64,000 bases of DNA, taken from contig JBOGKE010000042.1 in assembly GCA_050745265.1 (NCBI GenBank), positions 52,242 to 116,241 on the forward strand. Direction: 5' to 3'. The first letter of the stretch is position 1, and every line of letters starts with the position of its first letter. The stretch is from RH2-MAG17b sp050745265 (lineage in GTDB: Bacteria; Acidobacteriota; Terriglobia; UBA7540). Below the pieces are notes generated by a model, which saw nothing but the letters and a program-made list of their open reading frames with translations, did not search any database and was not told the origin of the DNA. Below, in pieces: positions 35,048-43,215 of the stretch. The position numbers and the translations under genes were made by a program.

Positions 35048-36580
35048 ATGCCGCTGATCAAAGCCGACGAAATCACCAGTATTATTCGCGATCAGATCGA
35101 AAACTTTGACCGCACCGTGACGGTGAGCGAAGTCGGCTCCGTGATTTCGTTGGGCGACGGCGTCGCGCGCATTCACGGCCTCGACAACGTGATGGCGGGC
35201 GAGCTGCTCAGCCTGCCGCACGACGTGGCCGGACTCGCGCTCAACCTCGAGGAAGATCAGGTGAGCGCGGTACTGTTGGGCGATTACACGCAGATCAAAG
35301 AAGGCGACGTGGTGAAGCGCACGCGCCGCCTCATGTCGGTGCCGGTGGGTGACGCGCTGGTGGGCCGCGTGGTCGACCCGCTCGGTCACCCTCTCGATGA
35401 CCGCGGCCCCGTCGCCACGACGGAGCTTAATCTCATCGAGCGCCTTGCGCCTGGAGTCGTGGATCGCATGCCCGTGAAGGAGCCGCTGCAGACCGGTACC
35501 AAGTCGATCGACGCCATGATCCCGATCGGGCGCGGGCAGCGCGAGCTGATTATCGGCGACCGCCAAACCGGCAAGACGGCCGTCGCGCTCGACACGATCA
35601 TCAACCAAAAAGATGGTGACGTAATCTGCATCTACGTCGCAATCGGCCAGAAGCGCTCGACGATCTCGCAGGTGGTCGCCACGCTTGAAGAATACGACGC
35701 CTTGAAATACTCGATCGTCGTCGCGGCCAGCGCTTCCCTGCCCGCTCCCATGCAGTATCTGGCGCCTTACGCGGGATGCGCGATGGGCGAGTACTTCCGC
35801 GACCGCGGCCGGCACGTGCTGTGCATTTACGACGATCTCTCGAAGCACGCGGTGGCGTACCGCGAGATCTCGCTCCTGCTGCGGCGGCCGCCCGGCCGCG
35901 AAGCGTATCCTGGCGATGTGTTCTATCTCCACTCGCGGCTGCTCGAGCGCGCCGCCAAGCTGAGCAAAGACCAGGGCGGCGGTTCGCTCACCGCGCTGCC
36001 GATTATTGAGACTCAGGCCGGCGACATTTCGGCCTATATTCCCACCAATGTCATCTCGATCACGGACGGACAGATTTACCTCCAGGCCGATTTGTTCAAC
36101 GCCGGTGTGCGCCCGGCCGTGGATGTGGGCCTTTCGGTTTCGCGCGTAGGAGGCAACGCACAGATCAAAGCGATGAAGCAGGTGGCGGGCACGCTGCGGC
36201 TTGACTTGGCGCAGTACCGCGATGTCGCGGCGTTCGCGCAGTTCGGCAGCGACCTCGATAAGGCCACGCAAGCGCAGTTGAATCGCGGCCGCCGCTTGAC
36301 CGAAATGTTCAAGCAGGACCAGTACCAGCCGCTCCCGGTCGAGAAGCAGGTCCTCATCGTCTTCGCGGGCACGCAGGGATACCTCGATGAACTCGAGATC
36401 GATGAGTGCCGTCCGTTTGAGAAGGGGCTTTATGAATTCGTTTCGCTGTCGCACTCGAACTTGCTCTCGACAATTGCAGAGAAGAAAGCTCTCGACGATC
36501 CGCTGCGGAACGAGATACGGAAAGTGCTCGACGAGTACAAGGCGACATTCAAAGCCGAGCGAGAGTCATTGAAACATTGA
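35048..36580 (+). CDS. atpA: ATP synthase F1 subunit alpha
   Basis: This 510-residue nucleotide-binding, non-catalytic F1 subunit has the Walker A GDRQTGKTAVA, the alpha signature PGREAYPGDVFYLHSRLLERAAK and the C-terminal ALD/helical domain. The start MPLIKADEITSIIRDQIE is the standard alpha N-terminus; an in-frame ATG 12 codons earlier would translate through repeat sequence. It lies in the atp operon after a 188-base gap with palindromes. Confidence 0.97.
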   Translation: MPLIKADEITSIIRDQIENFDRTVTVSEVGSVISLGDGVARIHGLDNVMAGELLSLPHDVAGLALNLEEDQVSAVLLGDYTQIKEGDVVKRTRRLMSVPVGDALVGRVVDPLGHPLDDRGPVATTELNLIERLAPGVVDRMPVKEPLQTGTKSIDAMIPIGRGQRELIIGDRQTGKTAVALDTIINQKDGDVICIYVAIGQKRSTISQVVATLEEYDALKYSIVVAASASLPAPMQYLAPYAGCAMGEYFRDRGRHVLCIYDDLSKHAVAYREISLLLRRPPGREAYPGDVFYLHSRLLERAAKLSKDQGGGSLTALPIIETQAGDISAYIPTNVISITDGQIYLQADLFNAGVRPAVDVGLSVSRVGGNAQIKAMKQVAGTLRLDLAQYRDVAAFAQFGSDLDKATQAQLNRGRRLTEMFKQDQYQPLPVEKQVLIVFAGTQGYLDELEIDECRPFEKGLYEFVSLSHSNLLSTIAEKKALDDPLRNEIRKVLDEYKATFKAERESLKH

Positions 36581-36637
36581 GTCATTGAGTCATCGGATCA
36601 TCGCGAGACCAAGAACAAATGACTCATGAATCAATGA
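36576..36637. repeat. Inverted GAGTCAT repeat between atpA and atpG
   Basis: ATTGAGTCATTGAGTCAT (36576-36593) and ATGACTCATGAATCAATGA (36619-36637) are inverted relatives flanking a short loop. A related word, TGATTCAATGACTCAAT, lies upstream of atpH near 34287-34303. This is a second, AT-richer repeat type in the operon's spacers. Confidence 0.5.
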
Positions 36638-36650
36638 ACCAATCCCTCCC

Positions 36651-37508
36651 ATGCCCAACGTTCTCGACCTGCGACGGCGAATCCGGTCGGTGAAAAACAC
36701 GCAGCAGATTACGCGCGCCATGAAGATGATCGCGGCGGCGCGGCTGCGGCGCGCTCAACAGCGGGCGCTCCAGGCACGTCCGTATTCGCGCGAGATGGGC
36801 AGGCTGCTCTCGAGCCTTGCCAGCCGCACGGAAGATCGCAGCCATCCGCTGCTCCACACGCGGCCCGTCCACACCGTGCTTCTGGTGCTCGTCACTGCGG
36901 ACCGTGGCCTGGCGGGCGCGTTCAACGCCAATCTCATCCGCGCCGGCCAGAGGTACGTTCGCGAGCACAGCGGCGTTGAGATCCAGATGATCGCAGCAGG
37001 ACGCAAGGGGCGCGATTTCTTTCGCCGGCGCGGCGTGAAGCTAGCTGGCGAGCACGTCAACATGTTTCAGCGCCGCGTCGAGCTCGCTCACGCCCAGAAA
37101 ATCGCGGCTGAGGTAGTCGACCTTTACTCCGCCCAGACTGTCGACGCCGTCGACATGATCTACAACGAATTCAAATCTCTCTTCGCTCCGAGCCTGGTCG
37201 TCAAGCGGCTTCTACCGGTCGAGACCGGAAAGCCCGAGCCGAACGAACCGCCCGTCGATTACATTTACGAGCAGCCGCCGGCCGAAATCTTCGCGCACTT
37301 GCTCCCGCGCTATGTCGAGTCGGAGATTTACGGAGCGCTTGTTGAATCGCAGGCCGCGGAATTCGCGGCGAAGATGACGGCGATGGACACGGCGACCAAC
37401 AACGCCACTGAGTTGATCGCTTCCCTGACGCTTCACTTGAACCGCGTGCGGCAGGCCGCAATCACCAGGGAGATTATCGAAATCGTGGGCGGCGCAGCGG
37501 CCGTGTAG
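36651..37508 (+). CDS. atpG: ATP synthase F1 subunit gamma
   Basis: This 285-residue rotor subunit has two conserved terminal helices: MPNVLDLRRRIRSVKNTQQI plus TRAMKMIAAARLRRAQ at the N-terminus, and ATNNATELIASLTLHLNRVR with QAAITREIIEIVGGAAAV at the C-terminus. These form the central coiled coil turning inside alpha3beta3. VTADRGLAGAFNANL is also a family signature. It is preceded by a 70-base spacer and followed by a REPIN. Confidence 0.96.
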   Translation: MPNVLDLRRRIRSVKNTQQITRAMKMIAAARLRRAQQRALQARPYSREMGRLLSSLASRTEDRSHPLLHTRPVHTVLLVLVTADRGLAGAFNANLIRAGQRYVREHSGVEIQMIAAGRKGRDFFRRRGVKLAGEHVNMFQRRVELAHAQKIAAEVVDLYSAQTVDAVDMIYNEFKSLFAPSLVVKRLLPVETGKPEPNEPPVDYIYEQPPAEIFAHLLPRYVESEIYGALVESQAAEFAAKMTAMDTATNNATELIASLTLHLNRVRQAAITREIIEIVGGAAAV

Positions 37509-37509
37509 G

Positions 37510-37581
37510 GCAGCCACGGCGCGGTTTCAGTACCGTGGGATTTTTGAAGGGCCCACGGCACACGAATCGTGCCGTGGCTAC
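37510..37581. repeat. REPIN between atpG and atpD
   Basis: It begins GCAGCCACGGCGCGG and ends CGTGCCGTGGCTAC; two hairpins in inverted orientation with GATTTTT between. It is a close relative of the REPIN after maeB (4665-4750), with the same CCACGG head and GGCTAC foot. The first hairpin plus T-run might act as a partial terminator before atpD. Confidence 0.75.
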
Positions 37582-37605
37582 TCGCTTCTCTGAGAGAGGA
37601 CCTCC

Positions 37606-39045
37606 GTGGCGGAACAAAGAATTGGGCAGGTGAAGGAAATCACAGGGCCCGTGGTCGTGGTCGGATTCGAGGAAGGACATCTTCCGGCCATTTTTAATGC
37701 GGTGCGAATCACCTCGGAGGGATACGACACTCCGGCGCCCATCAACGTGATTGCGGAGGTGGAGCAACACCTCGGCGAAGGTCGCGTGAAGTGCGTCGCG
37801 ATGGAGCCGACCGACGGCATGGTGCGTGGCATGAAGGCGATCGACCTCGGCGAGCCCATTACGGTTCCTGTCGGCAAGGCGACGCTCGGCCGCGTGCTCA
37901 ATGTGATCGGCGAGCCCGTGGATAAGCTCGGTCCCGTTAACGCCGAATCGCGCCTCCCGATTCACCGCCACGCTCCGGAGCTTGACCAGCAGAACAACCG
38001 CCTGGAGATGTTCGAAACCGGCATCAAGGTGATCGACCTGATGGAGCCGTATCTGAGGGGCGGCAAGACGGGGCTTTTTGGCGGCGCGGGCGTCGGCAAA
38101 ACGGTGATCATCATGGAGCTGATCAACAACGTCGCGATGAAGCACGGCGGCGTCTCGGTTTTCTCCGGCGTGGGCGAGCGAACGCGCGAGGGCAACGATC
38201 TTTGGCTTGAAATGACCGAGTCCGGCGTGATCACGCCGGGCAACCCCGACAAATCCAAGGCGGCGCTGATTTACGGCCAAATGACCGAGCCGCCGGGCGC
38301 GCGGCTCCGCGTAGGTCTCACCGGATTGACCGTGGCCGAGTACTTCCGCGACGTCGAGGGACAGGACGTGCTCCTGTTCATCGACAACATTTTCCGCTTC
38401 ACTCAGGCCGGCTCGGAAGTTTCCGCCTTGCTTGGCCGCATGCCGTCCGCGGTCGGCTATCAGCCTAACCTGTCGAGCGAGATGGGCGAATTGCAGGAGC
38501 GCATCACCTCGACGCGGAAGGGATCCGTAACATCCGTTCAGGCCGTTTACGTGCCGGCCGACGATTTGACCGATCCGGCGCCCGCCACGACGTTCGCGCA
38601 CCTCGACGCGACCACGGTGCTCTCACGGCAGATCGTTGAGCTGGGGATCTACCCAGCCGTCGATCCCCTGGCCTCGACCTCGCGCGTTCTCGACCCGCGC
38701 ATCGTGGGCCAGGAACATTACGATGTCGCGCAGCAAGTGAAAGCGATCCTGCAAAAGTACAAGGACCTGCAGGATATCATCGCCATTCTCGGCATTGACG
38801 AGCTCTCGGATGAAGACAAGCTCACCGTCGCCCGGGCGCGCCGGATTCAGAAGTTTCTCTCTCAGCCGTTTTTCGTGGCGGAACAGTTTACGGGACTGGA
38901 GGGCAAGTACTTGAAGCTCGAAGACACCATCCGAAGCTTCAAAGAGCTCATCGCAGGCAAGCACGATGACGTTCCCGAGCAGGCGTTCCACATGGTGGGA
39001 ACGATCGATGAAGCTTTGGAAAAAGCGAAGATGCTTAAGGGATAA
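37606..39045 (+). CDS. atpD: ATP synthase F1 subunit beta
   Basis: This 479-residue catalytic F1 subunit has the Walker A GGAGVGKTVIIMEL, the catalytic GERTREGNDLW and the DELSEED-like lever GIDELSDEDKL. It starts at a GTG after an AGAGGA purine run. It is the most conserved gene in the window and follows the REPIN by 24 bases. Confidence 0.98.
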   Translation: MAEQRIGQVKEITGPVVVVGFEEGHLPAIFNAVRITSEGYDTPAPINVIAEVEQHLGEGRVKCVAMEPTDGMVRGMKAIDLGEPITVPVGKATLGRVLNVIGEPVDKLGPVNAESRLPIHRHAPELDQQNNRLEMFETGIKVIDLMEPYLRGGKTGLFGGAGVGKTVIIMELINNVAMKHGGVSVFSGVGERTREGNDLWLEMTESGVITPGNPDKSKAALIYGQMTEPPGARLRVGLTGLTVAEYFRDVEGQDVLLFIDNIFRFTQAGSEVSALLGRMPSAVGYQPNLSSEMGELQERITSTRKGSVTSVQAVYVPADDLTDPAPATTFAHLDATTVLSRQIVELGIYPAVDPLASTSRVLDPRIVGQEHYDVAQQVKAILQKYKDLQDIIAILGIDELSDEDKLTVARARRIQKFLSQPFFVAEQFTGLEGKYLKLEDTIRSFKELIAGKHDDVPEQAFHMVGTIDEALEKAKMLKG

Positions 39046-39092
39046 TAGCGCCGCACCTCAAGGCGGCATGACGGGCTGGAGCCCGGCGCTAC
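39046..39092. repeat. GTAG-type palindrome between atpD and atpC
   Basis: TAGCGCCGCACCTCAAGGCGGC-ATGAC-type arms: GCCGC/GCGGC and GGGCT-GGA-GCCC stems end in GCGCTAC. The reverse strand begins GTAGCGCCGGGCTCC. It fills nearly all of the gap between beta and epsilon. Confidence 0.55.
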
Positions 39093-39099
39093 TACGCCT

Positions 39100-39528
39100 A
39101 TGGATACTGCGCTTCCTGAACAGATCGAGCTTCAGGTCGTCACGCCGGAACACGTGGCCGTTTCAGCCACGGTGAAGGCCGTGTCGCTTCCCGGAGCTGA
39201 CGGACGGCTCGGCGTGCTCCCTGGCCACGCGCCGCTGGTCTCCGAACTTCGCGCCGGCACGCTGTCCTATCAGGCGGGCGGGTCCTCGCAAGCTCTCGCC
39301 ATCAGCGCGGGATTCGTCGAGGTTCTTCCCGGCCGCGTAATTGTACTCGCCTCAGAGGCGGAGAAAGCGGAAAACATCGACGTGCCAAGAGCGCAGGAGT
39401 CAAAGCGGCGTGCCGAAGAGGCGCTGAAGAAAGCCGGCGCTTCCGAAGCGGAGGTGGAGGCCGCGCGCGCCGCGATCGAGCTATCGGAGGCTCGCATCGA
39501 GGCGGCCGGCGAAGCGACGCGGCGGTGA
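39100..39528 (+). CDS. atpC: ATP synthase F1 subunit epsilon
   Basis: This 142-residue central-stalk subunit has an N-terminal beta-sandwich (IELQVVTPEHVAVSATVKAV, then LPGADGRLGVLPGHAPLVSE) and a C-terminal helical hairpin. It couples rotation and can inhibit ATP hydrolysis. It is the last gene of the operon (b, b', delta, alpha, gamma, beta, epsilon). Confidence 0.94.
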   Translation: MDTALPEQIELQVVTPEHVAVSATVKAVSLPGADGRLGVLPGHAPLVSELRAGTLSYQAGGSSQALAISAGFVEVLPGRVIVLASEAEKAENIDVPRAQESKRRAEEALKKAGASEAEVEAARAAIELSEARIEAAGEATRR

Positions 39529-39568
39529 TCACCGGCGCCCTCAGCGGTCATGTGAGACGGGCGATACG

Positions 39569-39820
39569 ATGAAGATGTATACGACAAAATGGTGTCCGGA
39601 TTGCGTCCGGGCCAAATACTTTCTCAGAATGCACGCGGTTCCGTTTGAAGAGATTGACATCGATCAAACCGAAGGCGCTGCCGAGTTCGTCAAGGCAGCG
39701 AACGAAGGCAAGCTCCGAGTCCCCACGTTCGAGCTCGACGACCGCACCTTTCATTGCTCGCCTTACGATCCGCAAAAGCTCACTCAGGAATTAGGCCTCG
39801 AAGCCAGCGGAACGAAGTAG
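39569..39820 (+). CDS. Glutaredoxin-family thiol-disulfide protein
   Basis: This 83-residue thioredoxin-fold protein has a CPDC redox motif near residue 9 (TTKWCPDCVRAKYFL), the cis-proline in LRVPTFELDD and a helix after it. CPDC differs from the classic glutaredoxin CPYC, so it is a glutaredoxin-like or mycoredoxin-like protein. It lies 40 bases after atpC and may be in the same transcript. Confidence 0.85.
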   Translation: MKMYTTKWCPDCVRAKYFLRMHAVPFEEIDIDQTEGAAEFVKAANEGKLRVPTFELDDRTFHCSPYDPQKLTQELGLEASGTK

Positions 39821-39968
39821 CGCACATCGCCGCCGGTTGAGGTTTGCAGCCTTGGATGCTCCGTGTCCAATAGAAGCCACGGAGTGCACATGCGGAAGCC
39901 CGCCCTACCGAAGCCCAAATCGCGGTCCGCGCTCGCGCGCTTTGTTACAATGAATTCGGCTTGATCTT

Positions 39969-41390
39969 ATGTTCTCGCGCCACAACCGAATGATGGGAGC
40001 GGTTTACGCGCTGGCCGATGCCGCCCTGGCCCTCGCGAGCTTTTGGATTGCTTACCTGATCCGCGCGAACTTGCCGGGCGTTCGGCCCCTTTATCCGGTT
40101 ATCTTTTATATCTGGATTGTTCCGCTCGTGATTCTGCTTTGGCTCGGCGTAGGCTGGGCCGGGGGCGCGTATCGGGATGTCCAGAATATGGACCTCCGCC
40201 GCGCGCTGCTTGATCCGCTGAAGACCGCAGTTTTCGCGGGGCTGGTGTTTTTCGCTGCCATCTCGCTGGCGAAGGTCGAGTTCATCAGCCGCAGCTTGGT
40301 GGCATTTTATGCCGCCGCCGATTTTGGATTGATGATTCTCTTTCGGCTTGTGGCGCGCCAGGGGAGGCTTGCGAGCTCGATGTTCGGCGTACGGACCTTC
40401 TTGCTGGTGGGCGGAACGGGCGAGGCGATTGAAATCGCCAAGTCGATCGAGGCAAGCGAGTCCCACGGCATGCGCGTGGCCGGCTTCGCTCTGGCCGGCT
40501 TTCCGAGCGATGAGGCCGAGCTGAAGAGCGCGGGGCTTCGTCGCGCCTACCCCGTTTACTCTCTACACGAGCTCCCCGAGCTTCTTCGCAGCCACGTGAT
40601 CGACGAGGTGATCTTTGTCGTCTCGAAGTCAGAGCTCGTTTCCATGGAGGAGACGTTCTTGATTTGCGAGCAGGAGGGAGTCACGACTCGCCTGTCCCTG
40701 GATTTCCTACCGCATACGATCGCGAAGGCGTCGTTTGATCGCCTGGGCGGGACGCCGCTCCTCACCTTCTCATCAACTCCGGACGCTGAGTATTTCATGC
40801 TCCTCAAGCGGCTCGCGGACTTCGTGATGGCGGCTTTCGTGATGGCGGCAGTTTCGCCGCTCTTTTTGACGCTTGCGGCTTTGATCAAGCTGACATCCCG
40901 GGGGCCCGTCTTTTTCCGGCAGACTCGGTGCGGGCTCGGGGGCAGAAGGTTCACGCTCTATAAGTTCCGCTCGATGCGTCTGGGGGCGGACTTGCGGCGC
41001 GAGGAGTTGCGGGACCTCAACGAGCTGGATGGACCGGTTTTCAAGATCAGGAACGACCCGCGCTGCACGGGGATCGGCCGATGGATGCGCCGCCTCAGCC
41101 TCGACGAGCTGCCGCAAATGCTCAACATCCTCAAGGGCGACATGTCCTTCGTCGGACCTCGCCCGCCGCTTCCGGCGGAGGTCGAGCACTATGAGCGCTG
41201 GCAGCGCCGCCGCCTCCGGATGCAGCCAGGCCTGACATGCCTCTGGGCGCTCGAAGGGCGCAGTCGGCTCAACTTTAAGCGTTGGATGGAACTTGACCTG
41301 GAGTACATCGACCACTGGTCTCCGATGCTCGATTGGAAGATCCTGCTGAAAACGATTCCCGTAGTGCTGCTCGGCCGCGGCGCGTTCTGA
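39969..41390 (+). CDS. Polyprenyl-phosphate sugar phosphotransferase (exopolysaccharide initiating enzyme)
   Basis: This 473-residue protein has the WbaP/EpsE-type architecture: five N-terminal membrane helices, a CoA-binding-like domain around FLLVGGTGEAIEIAKSI, and a C-terminal bacterial sugar transferase domain (about 275-473) with KRLADFVMAAFVM, GPVFFRQTRCGLGGRRF, KFRSMR and LDELPQMLNILKGDMSFVGP. It transfers a sugar-1-phosphate to undecaprenyl phosphate, starting a repeat unit of exopolysaccharide. The other glycosyltransferases are not nearby. It starts at an ATG preceded by CTTGATCTT, without a strong ribosome site. Confidence 0.92.
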   Translation: MFSRHNRMMGAVYALADAALALASFWIAYLIRANLPGVRPLYPVIFYIWIVPLVILLWLGVGWAGGAYRDVQNMDLRRALLDPLKTAVFAGLVFFAAISLAKVEFISRSLVAFYAAADFGLMILFRLVARQGRLASSMFGVRTFLLVGGTGEAIEIAKSIEASESHGMRVAGFALAGFPSDEAELKSAGLRRAYPVYSLHELPELLRSHVIDEVIFVVSKSELVSMEETFLICEQEGVTTRLSLDFLPHTIAKASFDRLGGTPLLTFSSTPDAEYFMLLKRLADFVMAAFVMAAVSPLFLTLAALIKLTSRGPVFFRQTRCGLGGRRFTLYKFRSMRLGADLRREELRDLNELDGPVFKIRNDPRCTGIGRWMRRLSLDELPQMLNILKGDMSFVGPRPPLPAEVEHYERWQRRRLRMQPGLTCLWALEGRSRLNFKRWMELDLEYIDHWSPMLDWKILLKTIPVVLLGRGAF

Positions 41391-41438
41391 GAAGATGCTG
41401 CAAGCGCCGCGGAGTCTGTGATGAGGGGGTTTTAGGGT

Positions 41439-42185
41439 TTGCGATATCTGATTCTCAGCGATCTCCATGCCGGACTCGAGGCGTTCGAGGCGTGCCTCAG
41501 CCTCGCCAGTGGAAGGTACGATCAAGCGGTGTGCCTGGGAGATGTCGTGGGCTACGGCCCCGATCCGAACGCCGTCATCGATGTGCTCGCGCAGCGAAGT
41601 TCGGCCGTCATCCGGGGCAATCACGATAAGGCGTGTTGCGGCATCACGGATGCCGATGACTTCAACCCGTGGGCGCGAGCGGCCACCTATTGGACGCGCG
41701 CGGTGCTGACGGAAGAACACACAGAATTCCTCAAGCTTCTACCCGCGGGCCCCAAACCTCTCGCGGGCTTTGAAATGGTGCACGGCTCGGCGCAGGACGA
41801 GGATCAATACGTCATGGCCGGCCCGGACGCTCAGGCGGCGCTCGCAGTGCAACAGACGCCCCTCGTTTTCTTCGGCCACACGCACCATCAGGGCGCGTTT
41901 TCCGTGAGTCGCTCGGATGCGTATCGCCGGGCCAAGTTCCCGCCCGATGGAGAGGGCTGCGTTCTGAGCCTAGAGCTGAAGGAGCAATCGCGTTACTTGA
42001 TCAATCCCGGATCCGTCGGCCAGCCCCGCGACGGCAACTGGCGCTCCGGATTTGCGATCTACGACGATTCTGAACGACACGTGCGGTTTTACCGCAGCCC
42101 ATATGACCTTCCCAAGACTCAGGAAAAAATGGTCCGTGCCGGGTTGCCGGAAGCGCTGATCCGCCGCCTTGAGGTGGGGCGGTAG
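41439..42185 (+). CDS. Calcineurin-like metallophosphoesterase
   Basis: This 248-residue phosphoesterase has all metal-site motifs: LSDLHAGLEAFE (DxH), LGDVVGYGPDP (GDxxGYG), IRGNHDKA (GNHD) and FFGHTHHQG (GHTH), plus LINPGSVGQPRDGN. The GDVVGYG...GNHD group includes phosphodiesterases and phosphatases of unknown specificity. The start is a TTG with a GAGGGGG run upstream. It may be transcribed with the aminotransferase 76 bases downstream. Confidence 0.88.
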   Translation: MRYLILSDLHAGLEAFEACLSLASGRYDQAVCLGDVVGYGPDPNAVIDVLAQRSSAVIRGNHDKACCGITDADDFNPWARAATYWTRAVLTEEHTEFLKLLPAGPKPLAGFEMVHGSAQDEDQYVMAGPDAQAALAVQQTPLVFFGHTHHQGAFSVSRSDAYRRAKFPPDGEGCVLSLELKEQSRYLINPGSVGQPRDGNWRSGFAIYDDSERHVRFYRSPYDLPKTQEKMVRAGLPEALIRRLEVGR

Positions 42186-42261
42186 AGGCTGAGGAGACGT
42201 GCTACAGCGGCCGGTTCGCGCCGCAGCCGCAACTTTCGACGGTTCGCGCAATAAAGAAACT

Positions 42262-43125
42262 ATGATCGATCCTCTCATTGTTCACAACAATGCCATCCTG
42301 CCGGTCGAAGACGTGCGGCTTTCTCCTGCACAAGCCGGGCTGCTCCTCGGCTGGGGCGTTTTCACAACGCTTCGACTATACAGCGGAGTTCCGTTCGAGT
42401 TTGGCCGGCATTGGCAACGCATGGCTCGCGATGCAAAACGGCTGAACATCCCGCTGGATGTTGAGATGGCAACTGGGCTGCGGCTAATGACGGACCTCGC
42501 GCGCGCGAACCAGCGGAGCGAAGGAATGGCTCGCCTGAGCCTGGTTCGTAATACCGGCGGCGCTTGGGGGATGCCCGCGAGCCGCCCCGCCGTGGACCTG
42601 CTCATCTTTACACAGCAACTCGTTTCGTGGCCCGAATCGTATCGCCTCCAGTTGCAGCCGCACGCCGTGTTTTCAGCGGGTGCGCTGGCGGGTGCGAAGA
42701 TGCTTTCGTGGGCGGCAAACTCTGCGATCTTCGAGCGGGCGCGCGCTGAAGGATATGACGATGCGCTCTTGCTCAACGAGCGCGGTCAACTGGCGGAGTG
42801 CACGTCGGCGAACGTCTTTCTGGTGATCGATGGCAAAGCGCTCACGCCTCCGCTCAGCTCCGGCTGCCTTCCCGGCGTCACACGGGAGATTCTTCTGAAG
42901 ATCGGGCCTGAGTCGGGGATTCAGATCGCGGAAGAGGAATTGGACGCGACGGCGCTCGATCGGGCGCAGGAAGTCTTCATCAGCTCAACGACGCGCGAGG
43001 TCGGCGGAGTACGAGAAATTGCTGGACGATGGACGTACAGCACGGCAGGAGAAGTGACGCGCGTCCTCAAGGAGGTCTTTCGGCGCTATGTTGATTCGAC
43101 CGCGGGGCGTGGCGCCGGAAACTGA
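42262..43125 (+). CDS. Class IV aminotransferase (aminodeoxychorismate lyase/branched-chain aminotransferase fold)
   Basis: This 287-residue PLP enzyme has the fold-type IV start IVHNNAILPVEDVRLSPAQA and GLLLGWGVFTTLRL. The PLP lysine is in LAGAKMLSWAANS, and the phosphate-binding region is GYDDALLLNERGQLAECTSA then NVFLV. The region around PGVTREILL is typical. It could be 4-amino-4-deoxychorismate lyase (folate), a branched-chain aminotransferase or a D-amino acid aminotransferase; the sequence alone does not decide. It is convergent with pilQ. Confidence 0.88.
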   Translation: MIDPLIVHNNAILPVEDVRLSPAQAGLLLGWGVFTTLRLYSGVPFEFGRHWQRMARDAKRLNIPLDVEMATGLRLMTDLARANQRSEGMARLSLVRNTGGAWGMPASRPAVDLLIFTQQLVSWPESYRLQLQPHAVFSAGALAGAKMLSWAANSAIFERARAEGYDDALLLNERGQLAECTSANVFLVIDGKALTPPLSSGCLPGVTREILLKIGPESGIQIAEEELDATALDRAQEVFISSTTREVGGVREIAGRWTYSTAGEVTRVLKEVFRRYVDSTAGRGAGN

Positions 43126-43215
43126 CAAACCCGTAGTCAGTGGTCGGCGGTCCGGAGCGCCGGCCGGAAGCCACGCACCCCGGACCACTGGGAACGAGCT
43201 ACTGATTCGGAGAGA

